From the NCBI GenBank assembly GCA_016213595.1, contig JACRAA010000367.1, forward strand, positions 1-6,756: a stretch of 6,756 bases of DNA, in the 5' to 3' direction. The notes under the pieces are model-generated. The model searched no databases, was not told the origin of the DNA, and worked only from the letters and a program-made list of their open reading frames with translations. The translations under genes were made by a program, and so were the position numbers. Source of the DNA: Actinomycetota bacterium. Its GTDB lineage: Bacteria > Actinomycetota > Actinomycetes > Propionibacteriales > Propionibacteriaceae. This document shows positions 1 through 6,756 of this stretch, one piece after another (position 1 is the stretch's first letter; each line of letters starts with the position of its first letter).

Positions 1-1
1 C

Positions 2-1240
2 TTCGGCCAGCTCCTGCGCCGTGAGCTCGGTGCGCAGGGGTACGGGCTCGCCGGCTTCCCCGAGTACGGGATCGGTCGTCTCGACACCCCCACGATGCGG
101 TGGTTCACGTCCGTCGTCGTCACCGCCGAGAACATCGCCATCTGCTTCGACGGCCAACCGCCTGAGGGGCTCGACCTCGTGGTGGGCTCCGACGAGCGCT
201 GGGCGCCACCGGACTGGGCCGGGCAGAGCCGCCCTCGGCCCGCGGTCACCCAGGTGACCGGCACCGACGTGGGCCTGCTCGGGGTCGTGACGGAGGACCA
301 CATCGCGTCGGTCCTCGGCCGGGTGGTTGCGGAACGGACCACGAGACGGCTGCGCCAGCAGCGGCCCAACGAGCCATCAGCCAAGGCCCACGTGTCCCGG
401 CTCGACGACGTGCGGTCGGCTGTCCTGCTCACGGCATCGGCGGTCGAGACGCCGCCCAGCTTCATCCACGGCTGCCTGGAGGCGGCGCTCGGCGACGTCG
501 TGCGTACCGGCGCCATGCCCCACGAGCTCGACGACGTCGTGGCGGAGACGCGCGCCCGGATCGCGGACCCGGCGCAGCACTTCGACCTCCTCCAGCGCGC
601 GGCCCTCGACGACCTGCTCGGGCTGCCGGCGGTGGGACCGCTCGACGTGCTCCATCGAGCCGAGCGCGTCACCCCGATCCAGGTCGCGGAGCTGGCCGTA
701 CAGGTCCAGGCGCATCATCTCGTGGGGCTGCCGGCCGGCAGCAACCTCAGCAACCCGTTCGACATGCCGGTGGACGCGCCCCTCGTCGGCCGCGCCCGTC
801 GAGAGGGACCAGTGGCGCACGTCTCGCTCGACGGGGCCCGGCCGGACGCGGCGGTGTACGTGATGCCCAGCCTCATCCACCTCCGCTACGACGAGGCCTC
901 CGGCGTCGACATCCCGGCGGCCGACATCGTGCTGCTGCTTGCCTACGGCGACGGCGGCCGCGCTGTGATCACCCGGGACGGGTTCGAGCACCCGATCGAG
1001 CCGAACCTGTACGAGCAGGGGCCGCTCCTCGTCCGCGCGGTCGACTCGATGGTCCCTGCGGACCTCAGGGTGGCCCTGCCCGAGCGCACCCGCGTCCCGC
1101 AGCCGCAGCCGATGACGAAGAGGACGGTCTGGTCGTCCGTCCGCAACAGGGTTGTGCCCATCGCGGCGACCCTGCCCATGCGTCCGCCGAAGAGCCCGCA
1201 GTTCGACGCGGCCCGCCGGCTCAACGACGGCCTGGGCTGA
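2..1240 (+). CDS. M16 (insulinase-like) family peptidase-fold protein, 3' part
   Basis: The frame is open from the window's left edge and ends in TGA at 1238-1240, giving 412 visible residues; the true start lies upstream. An ATG at 95-97 exists, but reading before it (LLRRELGAQGYGLAGFPEYG) looks like continuous protein, so it is probably internal. The pattern fits an M16 fold: a strand like those ending the first M16 lobe (SVVVTAENIAICFDG), the short link PPEGLDL, then a second lobe with RLRQQRP, a strand-rich stretch, and helix pairs such as ALGDVVRTGAMPHELDDVVA (about positions 390-700). The last 150 residues or so (from about 790) look like a separate beta-rich domain, possibly PH-like. 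The zinc motif HxxEH expected in the N-terminal lobe is off-window, so activity cannot be judged; many actinobacterial M16-like proteins lack it. Substrate and location are unknown. Family assignment rests on pattern memory and is moderate. Confidence 0.55.
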   Translation, partial: FGQLLRRELGAQGYGLAGFPEYGIGRLDTPTMRWFTSVVVTAENIAICFDGQPPEGLDLVVGSDERWAPPDWAGQSRPRPAVTQVTGTDVGLLGVVTEDHIASVLGRVVAERTTRRLRQQRPNEPSAKAHVSRLDDVRSAVLLTASAVETPPSFIHGCLEAALGDVVRTGAMPHELDDVVAETRARIADPAQHFDLLQRAALDDLLGLPAVGPLDVLHRAERVTPIQVAELAVQVQAHHLVGLPAGSNLSNPFDMPVDAPLVGRARREGPVAHVSLDGARPDAAVYVMPSLIHLRYDEASGVDIPAADIVLLLAYGDGGRAVITRDGFEHPIEPNLYEQGPLLVRAVDSMVPADLRVALPERTRVPQPQPMTKRTVWSSVRNRVVPIAATLPMRPPKSPQFDAARRLNDGLG

Positions 1241-1241
1241 C

Positions 1242-1276
1242 GCAGGGGGGTTGCCGCCTCCCCGCTCGCCCCCTGC
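1242..1276 (+). terminator. Candidate stem-loop terminator after the M16-like gene
   Basis: GCAGGGGG at 1242-1249 is perfectly complementary to CCCCCTGC at 1269-1276, an 8-bp stem with a 19-nt loop, starting one base after the stop codon of the upstream gene. There is no following T-run; stem-loops without a U-tail are common terminator candidates in actinobacteria. It would insulate ileS from upstream transcription. The long loop lowers confidence. Confidence 0.45.
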
Positions 1277-1283
1277 CCGACGC

Positions 1284-1313
1284 GTGAGCCGCACTGGTCC
1301 GTGGGGATACACT
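1284..1313 (+). promoter_or_regulatory. Candidate ileS promoter
   Basis: TACACT at 1308-1313 fits the actinobacterial SigA -10 form TAnnnT. GTGAGC at 1284-1289 is a weak -35 candidate with an 18-bp spacer. Transcription would start near 1319-1321, just before the first T-box structural elements and downstream of the stem-loop at 1242-1276. The -35 match is poor, so support comes mainly from the -10 and its position. Confidence 0.35.
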
Positions 1314-1338
1314 CTGCAGGCGTCCGCACAGCGAGGAT

Positions 1339-1352
1339 GGGGCCATCACCCC
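1339..1352 (+). promoter_or_regulatory. Candidate T-box specifier hairpin (ATC codon)
   Basis: GGGG (1339-1342) and CCCC (1349-1352) flank the loop CCATCA, which holds ATC at 1345-1347 followed by a purine, as specifier codons in T-boxes usually are. It would pair with the GAU anticodon of tRNA-Ile. GAT at 1336-1338 is complementary to this ATC, so an alternative fold could hide it. The exact Stem I fold cannot be settled by eye. Confidence 0.55.
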
Positions 1353-1370
1353 GGAGCCGCCGGAAGAACG

Positions 1371-1393
1371 GTACGACCAGGCCTGGTCCGTAC
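1371..1393 (+). promoter_or_regulatory. Intervening hairpin of the T-box leader
   Basis: GTACG (1371-1375) pairs with CGTAC (1389-1393) and ACCA (1376-1379) with TGGT (1384-1387), leaving one bulged C at 1388 and a GGCC loop. It lies between the specifier and the T-box motif, where Stem III is expected. The central 14 bases (1375-1388) are also a perfect DNA palindrome. Confidence 0.55.
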
Positions 1394-1448
1394 TCACTAG
1401 AACCGGCAGCGGCGACCTCAGAGTGGGGGTCCGACCGTGGGCCCCAAG

Positions 1449-1513
1449 AAGGGTGGTACCGCGGGGTGCCCGCCAGTCGGCGTGCCTCGTCCCTTCGCCG
1501 GCGACGACGAAGG
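1449..1513 (+). promoter_or_regulatory. T-box antisequestrator / Shine-Dalgarno sequestrator switch
   Basis: Two exclusive pairings share one strand. In the tRNA-bound state AAGGG (1449-1453) pairs with CCCTT (1491-1495), closing the classic T-box element with its TGGT bulge; GGGG (1463-1466) with CCTC (1485-1488) and CGCC (1471-1474) with GGCG (1479-1482) can extend it. In the free state CCTTCG (1492-1497) pairs with CGAAGG (1508-1513), hiding the AAGGA ribosome binding site of ileS. The overlap of CCCTT and CCTTCG makes the states incompatible, which is the expected logic of a translational T-box. Confidence 0.8.
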
Positions 1514-1520
1514 ATGTGCG

Positions 1521-4649
<3,129 letters not shown>

Positions 4650-4664
4650 CGGGGGGTCGACTCC

Positions 4665-4769
4665 GTACAGGTGCTCTCGCGGACGGGTACAGGTGCTCTC
4701 GCGGACGGGTACAGGTGCTCTCGCGGACGGGTACAGGTGCTCTCGCGGACGGGTACAGGTGCTCTCGCG
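4665..4769 (+). repeat. 22-bp tandem repeat array, four perfect copies plus a partial
   Basis: The unit begins GTACAGGTGC and ends GCGGACGG. Identical copies lie at 4665-4686, 4687-4708, 4709-4730 and 4731-4752. A fifth matches for 17 bases (4753-4769) and then diverges. The array starts 15 bases after the ileS stop. The unit is not a multiple of three, so it cycles through all frames and is unlikely to be coding. Each copy starts with the palindrome GTAC, spaced about two helical turns apart. Perfect identity suggests recent expansion or slippage; function is unknown. Confidence 0.95.
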
Positions 4770-4792
4770 AACCGGACCCAGCCGGACCGGCG

Positions 4793-4838
4793 AGGTCAGA
4801 GGTCAGAGCCAGAGGTCAGAGCCAGAGGTCAGAGCAGG
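4793..4838 (+). repeat. 13-bp tandem repeat array reaching into the acetyltransferase 3' end
   Basis: The unit AGGTCAGAGCCAG occurs perfectly at 4800-4812 and 4813-4825. A third copy at 4826-4838 matches until its last bases, and a 7-base partial precedes at 4793-4799. The unit is unrelated to the 22-bp unit just upstream. The last copy contains the stop codon and final two codons of the minus-strand acetyltransferase gene, so copy number change here would mainly alter its 3' untranslated region. Confidence 0.9.
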
Positions 4839-5107
4839 TCCTGGTACTCCGGGTGCTTGTCGAGGTAGTCGGCGATGAACGGACAGCCGGGGCGTACGGT
4901 CAGGCCGCGGGCGCGGATGTCGTCCAACGCGCCCTGGGCCAGCATCGACCCGTACCCCTTGCCGCCATGCGCGGGGTTCGTCTCGGCGTGGAACAGGTCG
5001 ATCAGGGAGCCCGTCAGGCGGTAGTCGATGAGCCCGATGAGCTCGCCGTCGTCGGAGAGGAGCTCGTAGCGGCGGTCACCCTCGTTGAGCCTGACCTGGA
5101 GGTTCAT
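4829..5107 (-). CDS. Small GNAT-family N-acetyltransferase (Acetyltransf_CG/YjdJ-like)
   Basis: A 92-residue cytoplasmic protein of the compact GNAT type (Acetyltransf_CG family), presumed to transfer acetyl from acetyl-CoA; substrates of this family are largely unknown. Evidence: N-terminal strands ending in YELLSDDGELIGLIDYR; ALFHAETNP-like strand (LFHAETNP, 38-45) leading to the acetyl-CoA loop HGGKGYG (47-53), fitting the Q/RxxGxG pattern of GNATs; helix MLAQGALDDIRARG; then the family ending PGCPFIADYLDKHPEY (73-88). Length is typical of the family. Start ATG 5107 is chosen because the family begins here; upstream in-frame sequence lies in the preceding gene's 3' end. The Shine-Dalgarno AGGAGAG (5129-5123) sits 15 nt away, which is long, and overlaps the stop codon of the DUF1707 gene, suggesting translational coupling. 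Last gene of a three-gene minus-strand cluster. Confidence 0.88.
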   Translation of the reverse strand: MNLQVRLNEGDRRYELLSDDGELIGLIDYRLTGSLIDLFHAETNPAHGGKGYGSMLAQGALDDIRARGLTVRPGCPFIADYLDKHPEYQDLL

Positions 5108-5127
5108 GTGCCGATCACACCACTCTC

Positions 5128-5640
5128 CTAGTAGCGCCGCTGCCGGTAACGGCTGTTCCTTACCGAACTGTTGCGTCCCCAGCGGGCCAGCACGGCGGGG
5201 AAGAAGAAGATGAACCACCAGCCGCCGAACCGGAGCAGGCCCGCCATGATCGTGAGGAACGCGACCACGAGGATGACCTTGGCCCACGTCGGCATGCTCG
5301 TGAACCACTCCATCGGAGCGCGGTACGGGGGCTGCTGCTCCGCAGAGGTGCCCGGCTCGAGGTAGGGCGCGGCGTCGAGGTACGGCGCCGGTGTCGACGT
5401 CGCCATCGACTGGTGGGGGTACAGCTCATAGGTGGTGGGGCTGTTCACCACGGGCGGCAGGTCCTGGACGAGGGGGTCGAGGTCGTCCTGGGTGGTCGCC
5501 TCGAGGGCGGTTGCGACGCGTGTCTCGTAGGTCGGTCGATCGAGGCGGCCCTCGTCGAGGTTCACGCGCAGCCGCTCCACCGCTGCATCCCGCTCGGCGG
5601 TGCCGATGCGCTGCGGGACGTTCTCGTACGGGGTGCTCAC
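5128..5640 (-). CDS. DUF1707 domain membrane protein
   Basis: A 170-residue protein with an N-terminal DUF1707 domain (about 11-62: RIGTAERDAAVERLRVNLDE, then GRLDRPTYETRV and DLDPLVQDLPP), a helical domain common in actinobacterial membrane or envelope proteins, of unknown biochemical role. A Pro/Tyr-rich linker follows (63-117) with a small internal repeat, PYLDAA and PYLEPG. Two hydrophobic segments (about 119-137 and 139-153) separated by RFGG look like a membrane hairpin, and the tail RNSRYRQRRY is strongly basic, so the ends are probably cytoplasmic. No signal peptide is seen. The start is GTG, overlapping the stop of the upstream small gene as GTGA (5640-5637); GAGAGA at 5653-5648 lies 7 nt upstream. 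TAG stop at 5130-5128 overlaps the ribosome binding site of the acetyltransferase gene. Function unknown; domain call is firm. Confidence 0.88.
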   Translation of the reverse strand: MSTPYENVPQRIGTAERDAAVERLRVNLDEGRLDRPTYETRVATALEATTQDDLDPLVQDLPPVVNSPTTYELYPHQSMATSTPAPYLDAAPYLEPGTSAEQQPPYRAPMEWFTSMPTWAKVILVVAFLTIMAGLLRFGGWWFIFFFPAVLARWGRNSSVRNSRYRQRRY

Positions 5641-5807
5641 GGCTCGATCTCTCGCTCTCCACCCGCCGGCGTCGTCGACGTCTCGGGCTCGTCAGGAACG
5701 GACGCGGGTGGGGGAGACGCCGCGAAAAGGGGCTGCTCCCACCGCTCGGGTGCGACGAACGGCGCCGGTCGCGGGTACGTCTCGTACGCCCTCCGGTTCT
5801 CCGTCAC
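5637..5807 (-). CDS. Small Pro-rich hypothetical protein, first gene of the cluster
   Basis: I do not recognise this protein. Starting at GTG 5807 it has 56 residues: a polar N-terminus (TENRRAYETYPRPAPFVAP), a short aromatic motif ERWEQPLF (21-28), then a Pro/Ser/Thr/Glu-rich, probably disordered tail ending GEREIEP. There is no membrane segment or cysteine. It is considered real because its TGA stop forms a 4-bp GTGA overlap with the DUF1707 start and the same strand continues as a compact cluster. The start is uncertain: GGAGG at 5813-5809 is only 1 nt from the GTG, too close for a usual ribosome binding site, and the in-frame GTG at 5828 has no clear site either. It may act with the DUF1707 protein, but this is inferred only from coupling. 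Confidence 0.6.
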   Translation of the reverse strand: MTENRRAYETYPRPAPFVAPERWEQPLFAASPPPASVPDEPETSTTPAGGEREIEP

Positions 5808-5930
5808 GCCTCCATGCTGCCACCCCACCGGAATGGCAGGCGCGCCGGCAGGTCGGAAACGGGCTGCGGCCACCAGGACAACAAGCTGCAGACGCGGCGG
5901 CCTCTTCCCGTCGCTGGCTAGGTTGCGGAC
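5808..5930. other. Divergent intergenic region between the DUF1707 cluster and the SDR gene
   Basis: These 123 bases must hold promoters for both directions. On the plus side only a -10 near the SDR start is visible. On the minus side I found no convincing TAnnnT box. No operator-like inverted repeat stands out. Confidence 0.6.
5919..5924 (+). promoter_or_regulatory. Candidate -10 box for a leaderless SDR transcript
   Basis: TAGGTT fits TAnnnT and ends 6 bases before the ATG at 5931, so transcription would start at or next to the A of the start codon. No purine-rich Shine-Dalgarno lies in 5905-5930. The -35 region (about 5895-5901) is not recognisable, which limits confidence. Confidence 0.45.
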
Positions 5931-6680
5931 ATGACGACAGGTCTTGGGCTGGCCGGCACGAGGGTGCTCGTGACGGGAGGCGGTACCGGAATCGGGCGGG
6001 GCATCGCCGAGGCGTTCGGAGCCGAAGGGGCGCGGGTCGCCGTCACCTACCACCGTCACGAGCCGGACGACGCGCTGCGGGACGCCTGTCCCGGCCTCGT
6101 CGCCTTCCCCAACCAGGCGACGGACGAGGCGGACACCCGACAGGTCGTCTCCCGGGTCGTCGACGCGCTCGGCGGGCTGGACGTGCTGGTCAACAACGTC
6201 GGCGGCATGGTGGCCAGGGTGGCGACGAGCGAGATGACGTACGCGCACTGGCGCGAGGTCATGGAGCTCAACCTCGACTCGATGTTCCTCATGACCAGCG
6301 CGGTCCTGCCGCACCTCGCGGACGGGGGCAGGGTCATCAACGTCGCGAGTCTCGCCGGCCACAACGGGGGCGGGAACGGCGCGGTGGCGTACGCGACGGC
6401 GAAGGCGGGGATGTTCGCGTTCACGCGCGGCCTCGCGAAGGAGCTCGCCCCACGCGGTATCACGGTGAACGCCCTCGCTCCCGGATACATCGACCAGACC
6501 GAGTTCCACGCCGCGCACACACCCGCGCCGGAGCAGGTCAAGCAGGTCGCAAGCATCCCGCTCGGCCGCGCCGGCCTGCCCGCCGACGTGGCGGGTCCCA
6601 CGCTGTGGCTCGCGTCGGGCCTGGCGTCGTGGGTGACGGGCGAGGTCGTCGACATCAACGGGGGCGCGTACTTCGCGTGA
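5931..6680 (+). CDS. Short-chain dehydrogenase/reductase (classical SDR, FabG-like)
   Basis: A complete 249-residue classical SDR, a cytoplasmic NAD(P)(H)-dependent oxidoreductase. All hallmarks are present: cofactor loop TGGGTGIG (15-22), NNVG (88-91, usual NNAG with one change), catalytic tetrad N114, S140, Y154 and K158 (YATAK), the PG motif (184-185) and the C-terminal DINGGAYFA ending typical of FabG-like enzymes. Arg42 just after the second strand (TYHRHE) might favour NADP(H), but this is weak. Substrate cannot be read from sequence; it could be an acyl, sugar or other secondary alcohol/ketone. Start ATG 5931 places the glycine loop at the usual distance. It is divergent from the DUF1707 cluster, and no pathway partner is adjacent, so it is probably monocistronic. 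Calling it fabG itself is not justified because no fatty-acid synthesis genes flank it. Confidence 0.93.
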   Translation: MTTGLGLAGTRVLVTGGGTGIGRGIAEAFGAEGARVAVTYHRHEPDDALRDACPGLVAFPNQATDEADTRQVVSRVVDALGGLDVLVNNVGGMVARVATSEMTYAHWREVMELNLDSMFLMTSAVLPHLADGGRVINVASLAGHNGGGNGAVAYATAKAGMFAFTRGLAKELAPRGITVNALAPGYIDQTEFHAAHTPAPEQVKQVASIPLGRAGLPADVAGPTLWLASGLASWVTGEVVDINGGAYFA

Positions 6681-6684
6681 GCAG

Positions 6685-6704
6685 CGCCCGGCGACGCGCG
6701 GGCG
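6685..6704 (+). terminator. Candidate stem-loop terminator after the SDR gene
   Basis: CGCCCG (6685-6690) is perfectly complementary to CGGGCG (6699-6704) with an 8-nt loop, 4 bases after the SDR stop and just before the next promoter-like box. No T-run follows. The stem is short and such matches arise easily in GC-rich DNA. Confidence 0.35.
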
Positions 6705-6710
6705 AACCCC

Positions 6711-6716
6711 TAGACT
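6711..6716 (+). promoter_or_regulatory. Candidate -10 box of the next gene
   Basis: TAGACT is a good actinobacterial TAnnnT -10 in otherwise GC-rich DNA, lying 23 bases before the likely GTG start at 6740. Transcription would begin near 6723, leaving a short leader with the ribosome binding site. No clear -35 is seen. Confidence 0.5.
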
Positions 6717-6739
6717 CGTGGACCGGCAAGGGAGGTCAC

Positions 6740-6756
6740 GTGACACGGGTCGTCCA
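6740..6756 (+). CDS. Start of a gene cut by the window end
   Basis: GTG at 6740 is preceded by AAGGGAGG (6728-6735), a strong Shine-Dalgarno 4 nt away, and a promoter-like TAGACT further upstream. The visible residues are M-T-R-V-V plus an incomplete codon. Product cannot be identified. The close spacing leaves a small chance that the true start is a later codon outside the window. Confidence 0.55.

Larger units (their letters stand above)
1319..1519 (+). promoter_or_regulatory. Translational T-box riboswitch (ileS leader)
   Basis: The leader senses uncharged tRNA-Ile and controls translation of ileS. The core T-box motif GGGTGGTACCGCG lies at 1451-1463. Its TGGT (1454-1457) can pair with the tRNA 3' end ACCA, matching the A discriminator of tRNA-Ile. 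An ATC isoleucine codon followed by A (1345-1348) is the best specifier. A hairpin at 1371-1393 would be the intervening stem. There is no T-run terminator. Instead the 3' end offers an alternative pairing that covers the ribosome binding site, so control should be at translation, as known for actinobacterial ileS T-boxes. The roughly 130 bases between transcription start and T-box motif are too few for a long Stem I, which suggests the ultrashort Stem I type. The 5' boundary is inferred from the candidate promoter. Confidence 0.88.

Noticed and set aside
377..1312. Open frame on the minus strand across the M16-like gene
   Set aside because: Arg-rich shadow composition, and it overlaps the stem-loop and promoter region. 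The plus-strand frame has a protein-like pattern.
1437..1520. Upstream in-frame GTG start for ileS, adding 28 residues
   Set aside because: It would translate through the T-box and sequestrator, and the added residues do not resemble an IleRS N-terminus. ATG 1521 has a proper ribosome binding site.
4772..4790. CCGG-rich stretch as a terminator for ileS
   Set aside because: Only 4-bp self-complementary matches are available, with no extended stem and no T-run.
4665..4838. CRISPR array
   Set aside because: The copies are directly abutting with no unique spacers, so these are tandem repeats.
4829..5308. Acetyltransferase starting at 5308 with 67 extra residues
   Set aside because: The extra part is a frame-shifted reading of the DUF1707 gene. 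The family begins at the ATG at 5107.
5805..5815. Mini-frame ATG GAG GCG TGA overlapping the small gene's GTG
   Set aside because: Three codons with no ribosome binding site of its own; the overlap is most likely chance.
5637..6746. 369-codon minus-strand frame opposite the SDR
   Set aside because: Only its last 56 codons look like a real gene. The rest is an Arg/Val-rich shadow of the SDR and crosses the SDR start region.

Overview
The window is very GC-rich, uses almost only G or C at third codon positions, has TAnnnT-type -10 boxes, and carries an ileS T-box leader and a DUF1707 gene. Together these point to a high-GC actinobacterium (Actinomycetota). I cannot name a genus.

Layout, left to right. 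(1) 1-1240, plus strand: the 3' part of a gene for an M16 (insulinase-like) peptidase-fold protein, followed by an 8-bp stem-loop that could be its terminator. (2) 1241-1520: a regulatory leader with a candidate promoter and a translational T-box riboswitch. The T-box sequence, the tRNA-acceptor bulge and two mutually exclusive pairings around the Shine-Dalgarno are all readable. (3) 1521-4649, plus strand: ileS, a full-length type 2 isoleucyl-tRNA synthetase. Its class I signature reads GTHH (a GXHH form) instead of HXGH. (4) 4650-4828: no gene, but two tandem repeat arrays (a 22-bp unit and a 13-bp unit) between the convergent ileS and acetyltransferase genes. (5) 5807-4829, minus strand: a tight three-gene cluster made of a 56-residue Pro-rich protein, a DUF1707 membrane protein and a small GNAT acetyltransferase, linked by a 4-bp overlap and then a Shine-Dalgarno on the preceding stop codon. 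(6) 5931-6680, plus strand: a complete short-chain dehydrogenase/reductase, divergent from the cluster and probably leaderless, followed by a 6-bp stem-loop. (7) 6711-6756: a promoter-like -10, a strong ribosome binding site and the first codons of another gene cut by the window end.

How the parts work together: the ileS leader and enzyme form one feedback unit. Uncharged tRNA-Ile should bind the leader and release the ribosome binding site so that more synthetase is made. The GXHH signature matches a subset of IleRS2 enzymes reported to be extremely mupirocin-tolerant, so both parts bear on how the cell meets isoleucine shortage or IleRS inhibitors. The other genes show no clear functional link to ileS. 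I found no mobile element, CRISPR array, tRNA or rRNA. The parts most worth a second look are the GXHH synthetase with its T-box and the double tandem repeat array behind it.
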